From NCBI RefSeq assembly GCF_963973895.1, contig NZ_CAXBBF010000001.1: DNA of 64,000 nucleotides; one strand, 5' to 3'. Each line of letters begins with the position of its first letter. Within the stretch, counting starts at the first letter, position 1. Of this stretch, positions 17,961 to 26,946 are shown in pieces. A program made the position numbers and the translations under genes. The DNA comes from Porticoccus sp950063125. GTDB taxonomy: Bacteria; Pseudomonadota; Gammaproteobacteria; Pseudomonadales; Porticoccaceae. The notes beneath the pieces were generated by a model. That model was not told where the DNA came from and did not search any database. It saw nothing but the letters and a program-made list of their open reading frames with translations.

Positions 17961-18836
17961 CTAAGTCATTCCTTTTATACGTATTTCTTGCGCTGTTTTT
18001 ATGGCCGCTTGGGCAAATGTATATGTTGGCTGCCAGTTAAAATGGCGCATGAATTTTTCACTATTCATCAATGAAAACTCATATGTCTCTCTAATTTCTT
18101 TGGTAAATTCAGGCATCTCATGTCGCCCAAAGGCATAGAGAATGTTGCTGGCTATTTCCTCAATGTGAAGCGCCTCACCGCTCCCAAGATTGAATATGCC
18201 ATTTACAGGGCTGTCGAGAACTTTAGCAATAGCACTAGAGATATCATCAACATAGATGTATTCCCTTTTTATGCCTTTCACAGATACCACAAGAGGGTGT
18301 CCCAGAAATGCATTGCGGAGGAAAGTTGATATCACACTGCTTCCAAACTCGCCCGAACCAAAAACTTGTGCAAACCGAAGAGTAGTAATTGAAATTTCTT
18401 CCCTTGAGAAATAATCAGCTGTTGCTTCAGACTGAAGCTTAGAAAGTGCATAAACTGAACAAGGAGCAGGGGGGGTTGCTTCAGTCCATGGAGCAGGTTG
18501 ATTACCATATACTCCTCTTGTTGAGGCAAAAATGATGTGAGTCACCCCAGCTTTTTTTGCAGCCTCAAAAACCCGATAATCTCGCGAAACATTTTCTATA
18601 CAAATAGAAGTGTTTCCACCGTAAGACCTCTCTGCTGCAAGATGAATGAGGGCATCATTTCCACGTAAAAGTCTCAGTAAACTATCACTAGAGTAATCCG
18701 TACTCAGCCAATTTACTTCTTTGTCGTGATCGTAAATCTTGTTGCGTATGAGGGCACTTACTGAATGCGTCCGCTTGAGCGATGACACAAGATGTCGCCC
18801 AATAAAACCATTCGCGCCAGTAACAATCACCTTCAT
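17961..18836 (-). CDS. NAD-dependent epimerase/dehydratase (extended SDR)
   Basis: A 291-residue nucleotide-sugar epimerase or dehydratase. Seen: Rossmann motif VTGANGFIGRHL at the N-terminus, LIHLAAE, catalytic Ser/Thr in FASTRGVYG, and YALSK giving the YxxxK pair at about residues 129-133. The EYIYVDDISSAI segment and SGEALHIEEIA fit the substrate domain. Its ATG overlaps the stop of the ATP-grasp gene (ATGA), indicating coupled translation. The exact sugar cannot be told. Confidence 0.85.
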   Translation of the reverse strand: MKVIVTGANGFIGRHLVSSLKRTHSVSALIRNKIYDHDKEVNWLSTDYSSDSLLRLLRGNDALIHLAAERSYGGNTSICIENVSRDYRVFEAAKKAGVTHIIFASTRGVYGNQPAPWTEATPPAPCSVYALSKLQSEATADYFSREEISITTLRFAQVFGSGEFGSSVISTFLRNAFLGHPLVVSVKGIKREYIYVDDISSAIAKVLDSPVNGIFNLGSGEALHIEEIASNILYAFGRHEMPEFTKEIRETYEFSLMNSEKFMRHFNWQPTYTFAQAAIKTAQEIRIKGMT

Positions 18837-19933
18837 TTTTTAGAAGATGCGACTATCTGGAAGCCACATTTCTCCATTTTACCGTTGATTCGTCTTATTA
18901 TTTCTCCAGGCTTGTAATACCATTGAGTGTAGATTGCTTCTTGGGCAGTAACCGGCTTGGAAAATAACGTATCCGGCGGTTGGCAAAAAAACTCCAGAAC
19001 CAGTTTCATTGTTTCAATATGCTCGGGAATAGATGCCGAGTTCCTGCACAGATGTGAAATCGTTTCTTCGAGCAGATCGATTCCTGTAGATTTTTTTATC
19101 AATCTCCATAAATGACAACCATCCAGTCTAGGAGTTACCTCTATTAAATACGGAGAACATTCGCGCACTTTTATCTGATAATAGACAGGGCCATTTTTAA
19201 TATTGAGTGTAGCAGCAGTTTCCTCAACCAATCGCCACACGTTATTAATTACTTTTTCTGACATCTTGGTTGGTAAAACGTGTTTATGAATCAATCCACC
19301 ATCTAACCCGCTCCATGAAACTCTATCGGATGGCAAAAATAATTTTATTTTTCCGTTAACCATGTAAGTATTTACAGAAATTTCTTGGCCTTCAATTTTC
19401 TCCTCAATTATTGCAAGTCCGCATTTCGAATAGCTGACAGCAGTGCTAAATGCATCAGGAATTTTCTCTAACTCTGTTATCGTCTGCACACCACGCTGCC
19501 CTTGGCTGTCAACAGGTTTTATAACTACAGGCATAGGTATTTTAGTTGTTTGCTCTCGCGCCGAGATAACCTCGTAATTAACGCTACCATATATTTCACG
19601 AAGACTCTCACGAAGAGTTACTTTGTTGTTACATATTGATGCTGTTTCATGCGAAATAAAACTTGGCAAACCCAAGTTTTCAGCGACATAGGTAACTGTT
19701 GGCATTGCAATGTCTGAGCCTATGGAGTAAACGAAATCAATTTGATTTTCTTTCGCATAATCAAGCACAGCATCTTTGTCTCCAATATCAATCAAAGCAA
19801 AGAAATCCACATATTTAAGACCAGGTCCGTTTTGGCTATTACTTAGGGCATGAACTTCAAATGACTCTGTTATTTTTTCGAGAAGATCGGCCTGTGCTGC
19901 TCCAATCCCTAAAACCAAAAATTTTTCTTTCAT
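18833..19933 (-). CDS. ATP-grasp domain enzyme, likely carboxylate-amine ligase
   Basis: A 366-residue protein of the ATP-grasp superfamily (carbamoyl-phosphate-synthase-like or PylC-like). An N-terminal pre-ATP-grasp domain (FLVLGIGAAQADLLEKI) precedes the ATP-binding part: MPVVIKPVDSQGQRGVQTI as the P-loop region, GLAIIEEKIEGQEISVNTY, and the metal-binding YLIEVTPRLDGCHLW. Such enzymes in glycan clusters may attach amino acids or other amines to sugars; that is inference. Operon with the epimerase, acetyltransferase and gtrA downstream. Confidence 0.75.
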   Translation of the reverse strand: MKEKFLVLGIGAAQADLLEKITESFEVHALSNSQNGPGLKYVDFFALIDIGDKDAVLDYAKENQIDFVYSIGSDIAMPTVTYVAENLGLPSFISHETASICNNKVTLRESLREIYGSVNYEVISAREQTTKIPMPVVIKPVDSQGQRGVQTITELEKIPDAFSTAVSYSKCGLAIIEEKIEGQEISVNTYMVNGKIKLFLPSDRVSWSGLDGGLIHKHVLPTKMSEKVINNVWRLVEETAATLNIKNGPVYYQIKVRECSPYLIEVTPRLDGCHLWRLIKKSTGIDLLEETISHLCRNSASIPEHIETMKLVLEFFCQPPDTLFSKPVTAQEAIYTQWYYKPGEIIRRINGKMEKCGFQIVASSKK

Positions 19934-20036
19934 AAAATATGCCTTTTAAACTTTTGGTGATAATTAGAGTTCAAATTAATTGTAATAGGTATATCGCATT
20001 ACATATCTCTGGTCATAATAATTCCGGTACCTGATT

Positions 20037-21038
20037 TTATGAATCTTTTTCTGGCTTAGAAATCAAATGAGAGTCTCGCAATTGTTTTCTAGAAATGTGT
20101 GATCTAATGAAATACTGTGGTGTTGCATTCACTCGTTGAAGGATGCGCAGTAGATACTCTCCAAGGATAGCAAATGCAAAAAAACTGAAACTTGAAAACA
20201 ATACTTGGAGCAGGACAATAGTTGTCCAGCCCGGCACAGATATACCGCCCATTAAGTAGCGGACAAGCAACACAGACAAAAAGATTACGCACAAAATTAC
20301 TCCCATGACCCCCAAAATGGCTAGGACTCTAAGTGGCAGCATTGAGTAGCCAATGATGTTATTCATGGTGAGGGAAACCAACCTATGCAGCGTGTAACTG
20401 CTGTGCCCTTGATTACGGGGAGCGTGCTGCACATCAACGTTGATAATTCGATGGGTAATAGAATTGATCATGAGGCCTAGAGCTGGAGATATTGTCCTGA
20501 GCTCGAGCAGGCCATTGACTACCGACCTTCGCATTAGGCGAAAGCTGCTGAAACGCAAATTACGATCGTTGCCCACCAGATAGCTATTAATGTCCTGCAA
20601 AAGGGTGCTGCCAAAACGGCGAAACCAATGATGCTTTTTATCTACTGGCACACCCATGACTACATCCGCATCGTCATTCAGAGTTTGTAGTAGTTTAGGT
20701 ATTTCTTCTGGTGGATGTTGTAGATCGTCATCCATCGTAAATACAAGTTCTCCGCAAGAATTCGCCAATCCACACAACGTGGCACTGCTTTGCCCAGAGT
20801 TACGCATAAGCTGGACGGCAATAACAGACTCATCACTTGCCGCTAGTTTCTGTAGGACTTGCCAAGCATTATCCAGCCCGCAATCTTCCACGAAGATAAT
20901 CTCGTAGTCCTTACCGAGACTTTTCATGACAGCAGTAATTCGTCTGTATAATTCCGGCAAAATACCAGCTGAACCATAGACTGGAATTACAACGCTGTAT
21001 GAAGGCACTTTGTTACTTGATTTATCCGAATATTGCAT
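20037..21038 (-). CDS. GtrB-like family 2 glycosyltransferase
   Basis: About 333 residues. The N-terminal GT2 domain (SVVIPVYGSAGILPELYRR, FVEDCGLDNAW, metal-binding FTMDDDLQHPPEEI) is followed by two C-terminal membrane helices (LRVLAILGVMGVIL and TTIVLLQVLFSSFSFFAFA). This is the architecture of GtrB/ArnC/Dpm1-like enzymes that load a sugar onto undecaprenyl phosphate. It fits with the GtrA protein and the GT-C-like protein of the same island. I use the ATG ending at 21038, which has GGTGG six bases upstream; GTG at 21047 is in frame. Confidence 0.85.
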   Translation of the reverse strand: MQYSDKSSNKVPSYSVVIPVYGSAGILPELYRRITAVMKSLGKDYEIIFVEDCGLDNAWQVLQKLAASDESVIAVQLMRNSGQSSATLCGLANSCGELVFTMDDDLQHPPEEIPKLLQTLNDDADVVMGVPVDKKHHWFRRFGSTLLQDINSYLVGNDRNLRFSSFRLMRRSVVNGLLELRTISPALGLMINSITHRIINVDVQHAPRNQGHSSYTLHRLVSLTMNNIIGYSMLPLRVLAILGVMGVILCVIFLSVLLVRYLMGGISVPGWTTIVLLQVLFSSFSFFAFAILGEYLLRILQRVNATPQYFIRSHISRKQLRDSHLISKPEKDS

Positions 21039-21204
21039 TTTTACCACCGAGCACTTACTTGTTTTTAAATTTTAGACTCAGATAACATCTTTATGAGTAA
21101 TTCAATGGAGTGTAATTTAATTGCATTATTGAAACTTAATTCATTGTCTACTTATATAGGGTAAGTCCAAGTCCACTATGCCTAGGCCTTTGCTTTTAAC
21201 AAGG

Positions 21205-21231
21205 TGTCCGGTTTAATTGGGGACTACTACA
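21205..21231 (+). mobile_element. Solo insertion-sequence end, inverted relative to 16475-16500
   Basis: The sequence starts TGTCCGGTTTAATTGGGG and ends TACTACA. It matches the IS end at 16500-16475 (TGTCCGGTTTAA-GGGG-TACA) in the opposite orientation, preceded in both places by GG. No transposase lies next to it. It marks a past insertion followed by deletion or recombination. Confidence 0.6.
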
Positions 21232-21232
21232 A

Positions 21233-21391
21233 TGTAATGGTGTCCTTATTGGCGTGAATGTAACACTGATGCTTGGATTCCGAATTGGAGACGGGGCGGT
21301 GATCGGCGCATGTTCTCAGGTTCGAAATGACGTTGGACCCAACGAAGTTTGGTTTGGAAATCCAGCGAAGCTTTTTAAAATCAAGGATTAA
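21233..21391 (+). pseudogene. C-terminal fragment of a hexapeptide-repeat acyltransferase
   Basis: Immediately to the right of the IS end the plus strand encodes GVLIGVNVTLMLGFRIGDGA and continues through VIGACSQVRNDVGPN to VWFGNPAKLFKIKD and a TAA at 21389. This is the end of a left-handed beta-helix sugar acyltransferase (NeuD/serine-acetyltransferase-like). There is no start codon or N-terminus, so it is a relic of a gene cut by the insertion sequence. It differs from the intact acetyltransferase at 17263-17958. Confidence 0.65.
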
Positions 21392-21474
21392 ACCCGACAA
21401 AAACTCCGTGAGTATTAAAAATCTCTCTAAAACCACTAGTCGTCAGATAGAACATTATGTAACGAAAACGCCAG

Positions 21475-22974
21475 TTATCCCAACGAATGAATCACGTAGT
21501 TCATATAACGTTTGACCTGTACTCCGATGCCCGGTTTTTTTGCAGGCGGTAACGACGGCTGTCGGTTTACCGGGTTGGTTTTTCTCGCCAGCTGCTGTGG
21601 TGCACGGTGGTAGTGTTCGGTCAGCAGGCTGGTGAGTACGGTGTAGCTTTCATTGGCGGTAAAGATCAGGCTCATCGGGGCGTTGTAGTGATACTGCTCC
21701 GAGTAGGTTTCGCCGGTGTGGCTGTTGAAGGCCAGGGCGGGGTGGAAGTGCCACAGGGCGACGGGGATGTCGTCCCAGCGATCATCCCACGCCCAGGGCG
21801 GTTTGGGGCGGGACCAGGCGCGCTTTTCAAAGTCGTTGGCAGCGAAGAATTTGCCAATCTGAATTTCCCTGCCGGTGGAATCTGTGCCCAGCACGATGGT
21901 GTCTTCGAACAGGGTCGTGGCGTGATTGCCTGAGGTGGCGTGGGTTTTAGCCAGGCGGTACCAGGGTTTCAGGCTGGCGAGCCGGTAGCCGATATTGTAT
22001 TCGGTGTGGTCGTCGATGCCGGGGGCAATCAGCCCGTCCGGGTCGCTGGCCAGTCGCAGGATTTTGCTGTTGCTGGCCAGTTCGTCGAAATCTGCGGGGT
22101 TGGCGCAGCGCACGCCGTGCCCCATGCTCTGGACGAACAGGACAATGTGGGTGCCGCCCTCGAACAGGCTGCGGGTCTGGATGGGTTCGGTGCCTTGGGA
22201 TTCGCCGGTGCGGTTGCACAGGAAGAAACGGTTGTGGAACCAGGTTTCCACCAGGGTAACCTGCATGCTGGTCTTGTCGATGCGCAATTGGATGCCTTCG
22301 TTGTCACCGTCGTGAAAAGTGGCGTCAGAGAGGGCTTCCCGCACGGGCAAATCATAATCCTTGACGTGATAGAGCATGTAAGTGAGGTAGTAGGCGTCAT
22401 GGGTTTCGGCGATGACTTCACCGTGGACCACAGCGGGCACTGTGCCTAGGCTCAGGGCTTTGCTCACGTTGTTGCGCGGGTCGGTGTCGCCGTCGAAAAA
22501 GATGTCGGTGGGAATATCCCACAGTGGTTCGTGACCCATTTTGTGAAGGAGGGTGGGGCTGTAGCTTGCCAGTAGCTGGTCATAAAACTGGTCGCGTGGC
22601 AGTGTCGGGTCCGGCGGTTGGGATGCATTGTCCACATAGCCGGGCAGTGTGACTTGTAGGTCTGAGGGCCATTCCTCCAGTGCCCTGCCTGGCCAGTGGT
22701 GAGTGGGGTTGTAGCTGGTCGATGAGAGTGGTTGCTGTGGGACTTCGTCGTCATCCATCGGTTGTGCCATCAGCTGGGTATTGATGACGATCAGCATTTC
22801 AAGCAACAGCAGGATGGACAGCGGCAGGCCAAACAGGCCGTAAAGCAGCAGGCCGAGAGCCGTGTTGACACGTGAGTGCCACCGGTCGCCACGCAGCCGC
22901 GCAGGGAGCCACAGACAGGCCCGATAAATGGTGATGGGGAACAGCACCACATCCTTGCAGGTTTTTCTTAGCAT
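21475..22974 (-). CDS. Unknown membrane-anchored protein of about 499 residues
   Basis: I do not recognise a named family. Near the N-terminus there are amphipathic and hydrophobic stretches (LGLLLYGLFGLPLSILLLLEM, residues about 41-68), then a large soluble, probably periplasmic, domain rich in Trp, His and Asp. Notable segments are AYYLTYMLYHVKDYD, HDGDNEGIQLRID and VLFVQSMGHGVRC, whose spacing faintly recalls the Vps62/DUF946 pattern of eukaryotic and fungal proteins; this is a weak impression. It is 157 bp downstream of fbpC on the same strand, with no strong terminator between. ATG at 22974 chosen over TTG 22977; neither has a clear ribosome site. Confidence 0.7.
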   Translation of the reverse strand: MLRKTCKDVVLFPITIYRACLWLPARLRGDRWHSRVNTALGLLLYGLFGLPLSILLLLEMLIVINTQLMAQPMDDDEVPQQPLSSTSYNPTHHWPGRALEEWPSDLQVTLPGYVDNASQPPDPTLPRDQFYDQLLASYSPTLLHKMGHEPLWDIPTDIFFDGDTDPRNNVSKALSLGTVPAVVHGEVIAETHDAYYLTYMLYHVKDYDLPVREALSDATFHDGDNEGIQLRIDKTSMQVTLVETWFHNRFFLCNRTGESQGTEPIQTRSLFEGGTHIVLFVQSMGHGVRCANPADFDELASNSKILRLASDPDGLIAPGIDDHTEYNIGYRLASLKPWYRLAKTHATSGNHATTLFEDTIVLGTDSTGREIQIGKFFAANDFEKRAWSRPKPPWAWDDRWDDIPVALWHFHPALAFNSHTGETYSEQYHYNAPMSLIFTANESYTVLTSLLTEHYHRAPQQLARKTNPVNRQPSLPPAKKPGIGVQVKRYMNYVIHSLG

Positions 22975-23133
22975 CAATGATTATTAAAAATAGTTATTAT
23001 TTTTAGGGGTTGGTCGAGTCGGCGCCTGGGCAGATTAGCTGTGCGAAGTGTAATCCGGCAAAAGCCGTCTGGATAGATAGCAGAGCGGAGTTTTGTGGTT
23101 TTTTAAACGGTGCCCGGGATAAGTGACCGGGTG

Positions 23134-24201
23134 TCAGGTTGCCGGGGATGTGTGCCGCCTGAAAACCGGCAGGTGGTCTGCCTCCAGACGGATACCGAGC
23201 ATTTCACCGATTTCGTGTTGGTGATGGCTCTGCACCAGACAGAGTACTTTCTGTCCGCTCTCCAGGCGCAGGGTGTAGAGGTATACAGCACCGCGAAAGG
23301 CCCTGGCGACGATTTCAGCTTGCAGGTGGCTGTCTTCAACGTGAATGACGTCGTCGGGACGCAGCAATAGGTCGACTATTTTGGCAGGTGAGGTGGCTTC
23401 GCCGGGTTCCAGATCACCGGTGACTATCCCCAGTTCGGTGCGCACCTGTTTATCGTTGATGATCATGCCCGGCAGCAGCACCCCCTGGCCGATAAAGTCG
23501 GCGACAAAGCGGTCGGCAGGCCGGTGGTAAAGGTCAAACCCCGTGCCCCACTGGTGCAGTGCTCCCTCTCCCAGTACGCCGATATGGTCTGCCATGGCAA
23601 AGGCTTCGTTCTGGTCGTGGGTCACCAGAATAGCGGTGATGCCATCTTTGCGCAGCAGTTGGCGCACGTCACGAGCCAGTTGTTCGCGCAGTTCCGAGTC
23701 CATACTGGAAAAAGGTTCGTCGAGCATCAGGATATCCGGGCGCGGCGCCATGGCGCGCGCCAGTGCGATGCGCTGTTGCTGGCCACCGGAAAGCTGGTGG
23801 GGGTAATGGTTGCGGGCATCCTGCATCTCCACCAGCCTGAGCAGTTCGTCGACCCGTTGCCGACGTTGCCCGCGAGGCATTTTGCGCAGACCGAAGGCGA
23901 TATTCCTGGCTACGGTGAGGTGGGGGAACAGGGCAAAGTCCTGAAACACCATGCCGATGTGGCGCTGTTCCGGCGGCAGTATTTTGTCGGGGCCGGAGAC
24001 GATCCGACCGCGCAGTTCGATCTGTCCGGCGGAAATCGGTTCGAAGCCGGCGATGGCTCTCAACAGGGAGGTTTTGCCGCAGCCAGACGGCCCGACAAGG
24101 CAGGCGATTTCACCCGCTTCCAGGGAGAAGGAGATATGTTGCAGGATACTTGTTCCGGCGTAGTTGATTTGCAGGTCCGTGACGGTGAGTTGCGATGTCA
24201 T
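23134..24201 (-). CDS. fbpC: Ferric iron ABC transporter ATP-binding protein (FbpC-like)
   Basis: A 355-residue importer ATPase: Walker A GPSGCGKTSLLRAIAG, Q-loop VFQDFALFPHL, signature LSGGQQQRIALARAMA, Walker B DILMLDEPFSSMD, H-loop LVTHDQNEAFAMAD, then a C-terminal TOBE-type regulatory domain. It belongs to the FbpC/PotA/CysA group; the neighbouring FbpA- and FbpB-like genes make ferric iron the best substrate. It starts one base after the fbpB stop. Confidence 0.88.
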   Translation of the reverse strand: MTSQLTVTDLQINYAGTSILQHISFSLEAGEIACLVGPSGCGKTSLLRAIAGFEPISAGQIELRGRIVSGPDKILPPEQRHIGMVFQDFALFPHLTVARNIAFGLRKMPRGQRRQRVDELLRLVEMQDARNHYPHQLSGGQQQRIALARAMAPRPDILMLDEPFSSMDSELREQLARDVRQLLRKDGITAILVTHDQNEAFAMADHIGVLGEGALHQWGTGFDLYHRPADRFVADFIGQGVLLPGMIINDKQVRTELGIVTGDLEPGEATSPAKIVDLLLRPDDVIHVEDSHLQAEIVARAFRGAVYLYTLRLESGQKVLCLVQSHHQHEIGEMLGIRLEADHLPVFRRHTSPAT

Positions 24202-24202
24202 G

Positions 24203-25867
24203 TCATGGGGTATCCCTGGTGACGGCCACCCGGCGGGTCCGGGTAATGGTCCAACTGATCAAGATGACCGGCAGTATACCAGCAGCGACGATGGCCAGGG
24301 CAGCGGGCGCGGCTTCGGCGAGGCGTTCATCCGATGCCAGTTCGTAGGCGCGCACGGCGAGGGTATTGAAGTTGAAGGGCCTCAAAATCAGGGTGGCCGG
24401 GAGCTCTTTCAGGACGTCGACAAAGACCAGCAGCAGGGCTGTGAGCAGGGAGCCTTTCAGCATCGGCACGTGCACCTGTCTGAGGATTTGCAGGGGGCCA
24501 TAACCGAAGGAGCGACCGGCTTCGTCCATGGATGGGGTGATTTTGCTCAAGCCGCTGTCCACCGTTTGCAGCGACACGCCGAGAAACCGGGTCAGGTAGG
24601 CAAAAATCACGGCCACCACGGTGCCGCTGAGCATCAGCCCGGTGGAGATATCGAAATTGCTGCGCGCCCAGCCATCAATGCTGTTGTCGATAAAGGAAAA
24701 AGGGATCATAACGCCCACCGCAATCACCGGGCCGGGTACCGCGTAGCCCATGCCCGCCAGCCGGACGGCACCCTGTAAAACCTTGCCCGGAAACAGTCGT
24801 TGGCTGTAGGCCAGCAGTAAAGCCAGCAGCAGAGCCAGCACGGCGGCGTAACTGGCCAGCTCGAGACTGTTTGACACCAGTCCGATGAACCGCGCGTCGA
24901 GGACCTGGTCGGCAACGCTGACCGTCCAGCCAAGCAATTGAGTGGCTGGCAGCAGAAATCCCAATGCGACGATACCGAAGCAGAAGCCGCTTGCTGCAAC
25001 GGCTCGTATGCCCCGCAGTGAATAGCGGTGGATATCCTGATGGCGGCGGCTGGTGTGGTGGTAACGGGCGCGGCGTCGGGAGTAGCGCTCCACCAGAATC
25101 AGAATCATCACGAAACACATCAGCCCTGCAGCCAGTTGGGCCGCGGCGGCGGCATTGCCGATGCCGAACCAGGTGCGGAAGATGCCGGTGGTAAAGGTGG
25201 AGACTCCGAAATATTGCACGGTGCCAAAATCCGCGAGGGTTTCCATCAATGCCAGCGACAGCCCGGCGATTATTGCCGGTCGCGCCAATGGCAGGGCGAC
25301 AAACAGAAAGGTGCGCCAGGGGCCGTTGCCCAGAGTGCGGCTGGCATCCAGCACGCAGATGGACTGATTGAGAAAGGCGGCGCGGCTGAGCAGGTAAACG
25401 TAGGGGTAGAGCACCAGCGTGAGCATGATGGCGGCCCCTTCGATTGAGCGAAGATCGGGGAAATAATAATCCCCGTAGCCCCAGCCGGTGAGCTCCCGCA
25501 GGGTGGTTTGTACCGGTCCCGAGAAGTCCAGCATGCCGGTGTAGGTGTAGGCGATGATGTAGGCGGGCATGGCCATGGGCAGCAGCAGGGCCCATTCGAA
25601 AATGCCCCGGCCGGGAAACTGGCACATGCTGGTAAGCCAGCCGGTGCTCACTCCGATCAGCAGGGTGCCGATGGCGACGCCAAGCATTAGCAGCAGCGAG
25701 TTGATAATGTAATCCGGCAGCACCGTGGCGGCCAGATGGCTCCAGATTTCGCCAGTGGGTACAAACACGTAGCTCACCACGACAATCACCGGCAGTGCCA
25801 GCAACAGTGCCAGAAGCACTGCGCCGGTACTGATCAGTGTCTGTTGTTGTCGTGGAGAGTCTGGCAT
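24203..25867 (-). CDS. fbpB: Ferric iron ABC transporter permease (FbpB-like, fused)
   Basis: A 554-residue permease with two binding-protein-dependent transport domains in tandem and about 12 membrane helices, the usual FbpB/SfuB layout. EAA-type coupling loops are visible as DASRTLGNGPWRTFLFVALP in the first half and DEAGRSFGYGPLQILRQVHVP in the second. It moves iron released by FbpA across the inner membrane using FbpC. Gap to fbpA is 22 bp. Confidence 0.88.
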   Translation of the reverse strand: MPDSPRQQQTLISTGAVLLALLLALPVIVVVSYVFVPTGEIWSHLAATVLPDYIINSLLLMLGVAIGTLLIGVSTGWLTSMCQFPGRGIFEWALLLPMAMPAYIIAYTYTGMLDFSGPVQTTLRELTGWGYGDYYFPDLRSIEGAAIMLTLVLYPYVYLLSRAAFLNQSICVLDASRTLGNGPWRTFLFVALPLARPAIIAGLSLALMETLADFGTVQYFGVSTFTTGIFRTWFGIGNAAAAAQLAAGLMCFVMILILVERYSRRRARYHHTSRRHQDIHRYSLRGIRAVAASGFCFGIVALGFLLPATQLLGWTVSVADQVLDARFIGLVSNSLELASYAAVLALLLALLLAYSQRLFPGKVLQGAVRLAGMGYAVPGPVIAVGVMIPFSFIDNSIDGWARSNFDISTGLMLSGTVVAVIFAYLTRFLGVSLQTVDSGLSKITPSMDEAGRSFGYGPLQILRQVHVPMLKGSLLTALLLVFVDVLKELPATLILRPFNFNTLAVRAYELASDERLAEAAPAALAIVAAGILPVILISWTITRTRRVAVTRDTP

Positions 25868-25889
25868 TTAGAGAGGGCTTGGCGGGCTG

Positions 25890-26915
25890 CTAGCGCCAGC
25901 CGGCCCGATCCATCAGGCGCAGGGCCTCGCCATTGCCGGCTCCCAGCTTATACAGTTCCACCGGGTCCGCCTTGAAGGTGCCCCAGCTGCTCAGTACCGG
26001 ACCAATCTCGATATTGTCGCGGATGGGGTATTCGCCATTTTCACGTGCATACCAGGATTGTGCCGCATCGGTGCTTAAAAATTCCAGCAGGGCAATGGCG
26101 TTGTCGCGGTTGGGTGCCGAGGCGGTGACGGCAGCACCGGAGATATTGACGTGAGCGCCACGACCATCCTGGTTGGGCCAGAACACGGCCATTTTCTCGG
26201 CGGCAGCCCGTTGCTCTTCGTCATCGCTGGTGAGCATGCCCGCCAGGTAATAGGTGTTGGCGATGGCCAGGTCGCACTGGCCGGCCGCCGCTGCCTTGAT
26301 CTGGTCGCGATCGCCACCTCTGGGTGGCATGGCGAAATTGGCCACCAGCCCCTTGGCCCATTCTTCGGTGGCCTCCAGGCCATTGGCGGCGATCAGTGAT
26401 GCCACCATGGACTGGTTGTAGACATTGCTGGAAGAGCGAATACAGATTTTGCCTTTCCATTTAGGGTCGCTGAGGTCTTCGTAGCTGCTCAGTTCGGCCG
26501 GATCCACTTTGTCCTTGACGTAAAGGATGGGCCGCGCACGCAGAGACAGACCAAACCAGTGATTGCTGTCATCGCGATACATCACGGGGATATTCTGCTC
26601 CAGTGTGGCCGATTCCACCGATTGGGTCAGGTTGGCCTCTTTGGCCCGGTACAGGCGGCCCACATCGGTGGTGAGCAGAATGTCTGCGGGGGAGTTGCGG
26701 CCTTCACTCTTCAGGCGCTGAATCAGACCGTCTGCGTCGCCGGTGACCAGATTGACCTGAATACCGGTCTGTTCGGTAAAGGTGTCCAGCAACGGTTTGA
26801 TCAGCGCCTCGATCCGTGCGGAATACAAGTTGACTTCAGCGGCTGAGGCAACCGCAGTGGAGCAGGCCAGAAGCAGGCCCAGAATACAGTGTGGAAAACG
26901 CCTACTGATTTGCAT
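25890..26915 (-). CDS. fbpA: Ferric iron-binding periplasmic protein (FbpA/FutA-like)
   Basis: A 341-residue solute-binding protein with a signal peptide (ISRRFPHCILGLLLACSTAV, cleavage likely after ASA). The mature protein begins AEVNLYSAR, typical of the FbpA/FutA/IdiA group, and keeps the paired iron-binding tyrosines in IANTYYLAG. The C-terminal APNRDNAIALLEFLSTDAAQ is also family-typical. First gene of fbpA-fbpB-fbpC, preceded by a Fur-like box 32 bp upstream of its start. Confidence 0.9.
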   Translation of the reverse strand: MQISRRFPHCILGLLLACSTAVASAAEVNLYSARIEALIKPLLDTFTEQTGIQVNLVTGDADGLIQRLKSEGRNSPADILLTTDVGRLYRAKEANLTQSVESATLEQNIPVMYRDDSNHWFGLSLRARPILYVKDKVDPAELSSYEDLSDPKWKGKICIRSSSNVYNQSMVASLIAANGLEATEEWAKGLVANFAMPPRGGDRDQIKAAAAGQCDLAIANTYYLAGMLTSDDEEQRAAAEKMAVFWPNQDGRGAHVNISGAAVTASAPNRDNAIALLEFLSTDAAQSWYARENGEYPIRDNIEIGPVLSSWGTFKADPVELYKLGAGNGEALRLMDRAGWR

Positions 26916-26946
26916 AACACCCTCTCCGGTAGAAACAACCCTTAAT

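Noticed and set aside
23080..23133. CCCGG/CCGGG hairpin downstream of fbpC
   Set aside because: The stem is short and the A/T run is not directly adjacent, so I could not support it as a terminator.
24675..25625. 316-codon frame inside the fbpB gene on the same strand
   Set aside because: Arg/His/Pro-rich shifted-frame translation of the permease; fbpB reads through without interruption.
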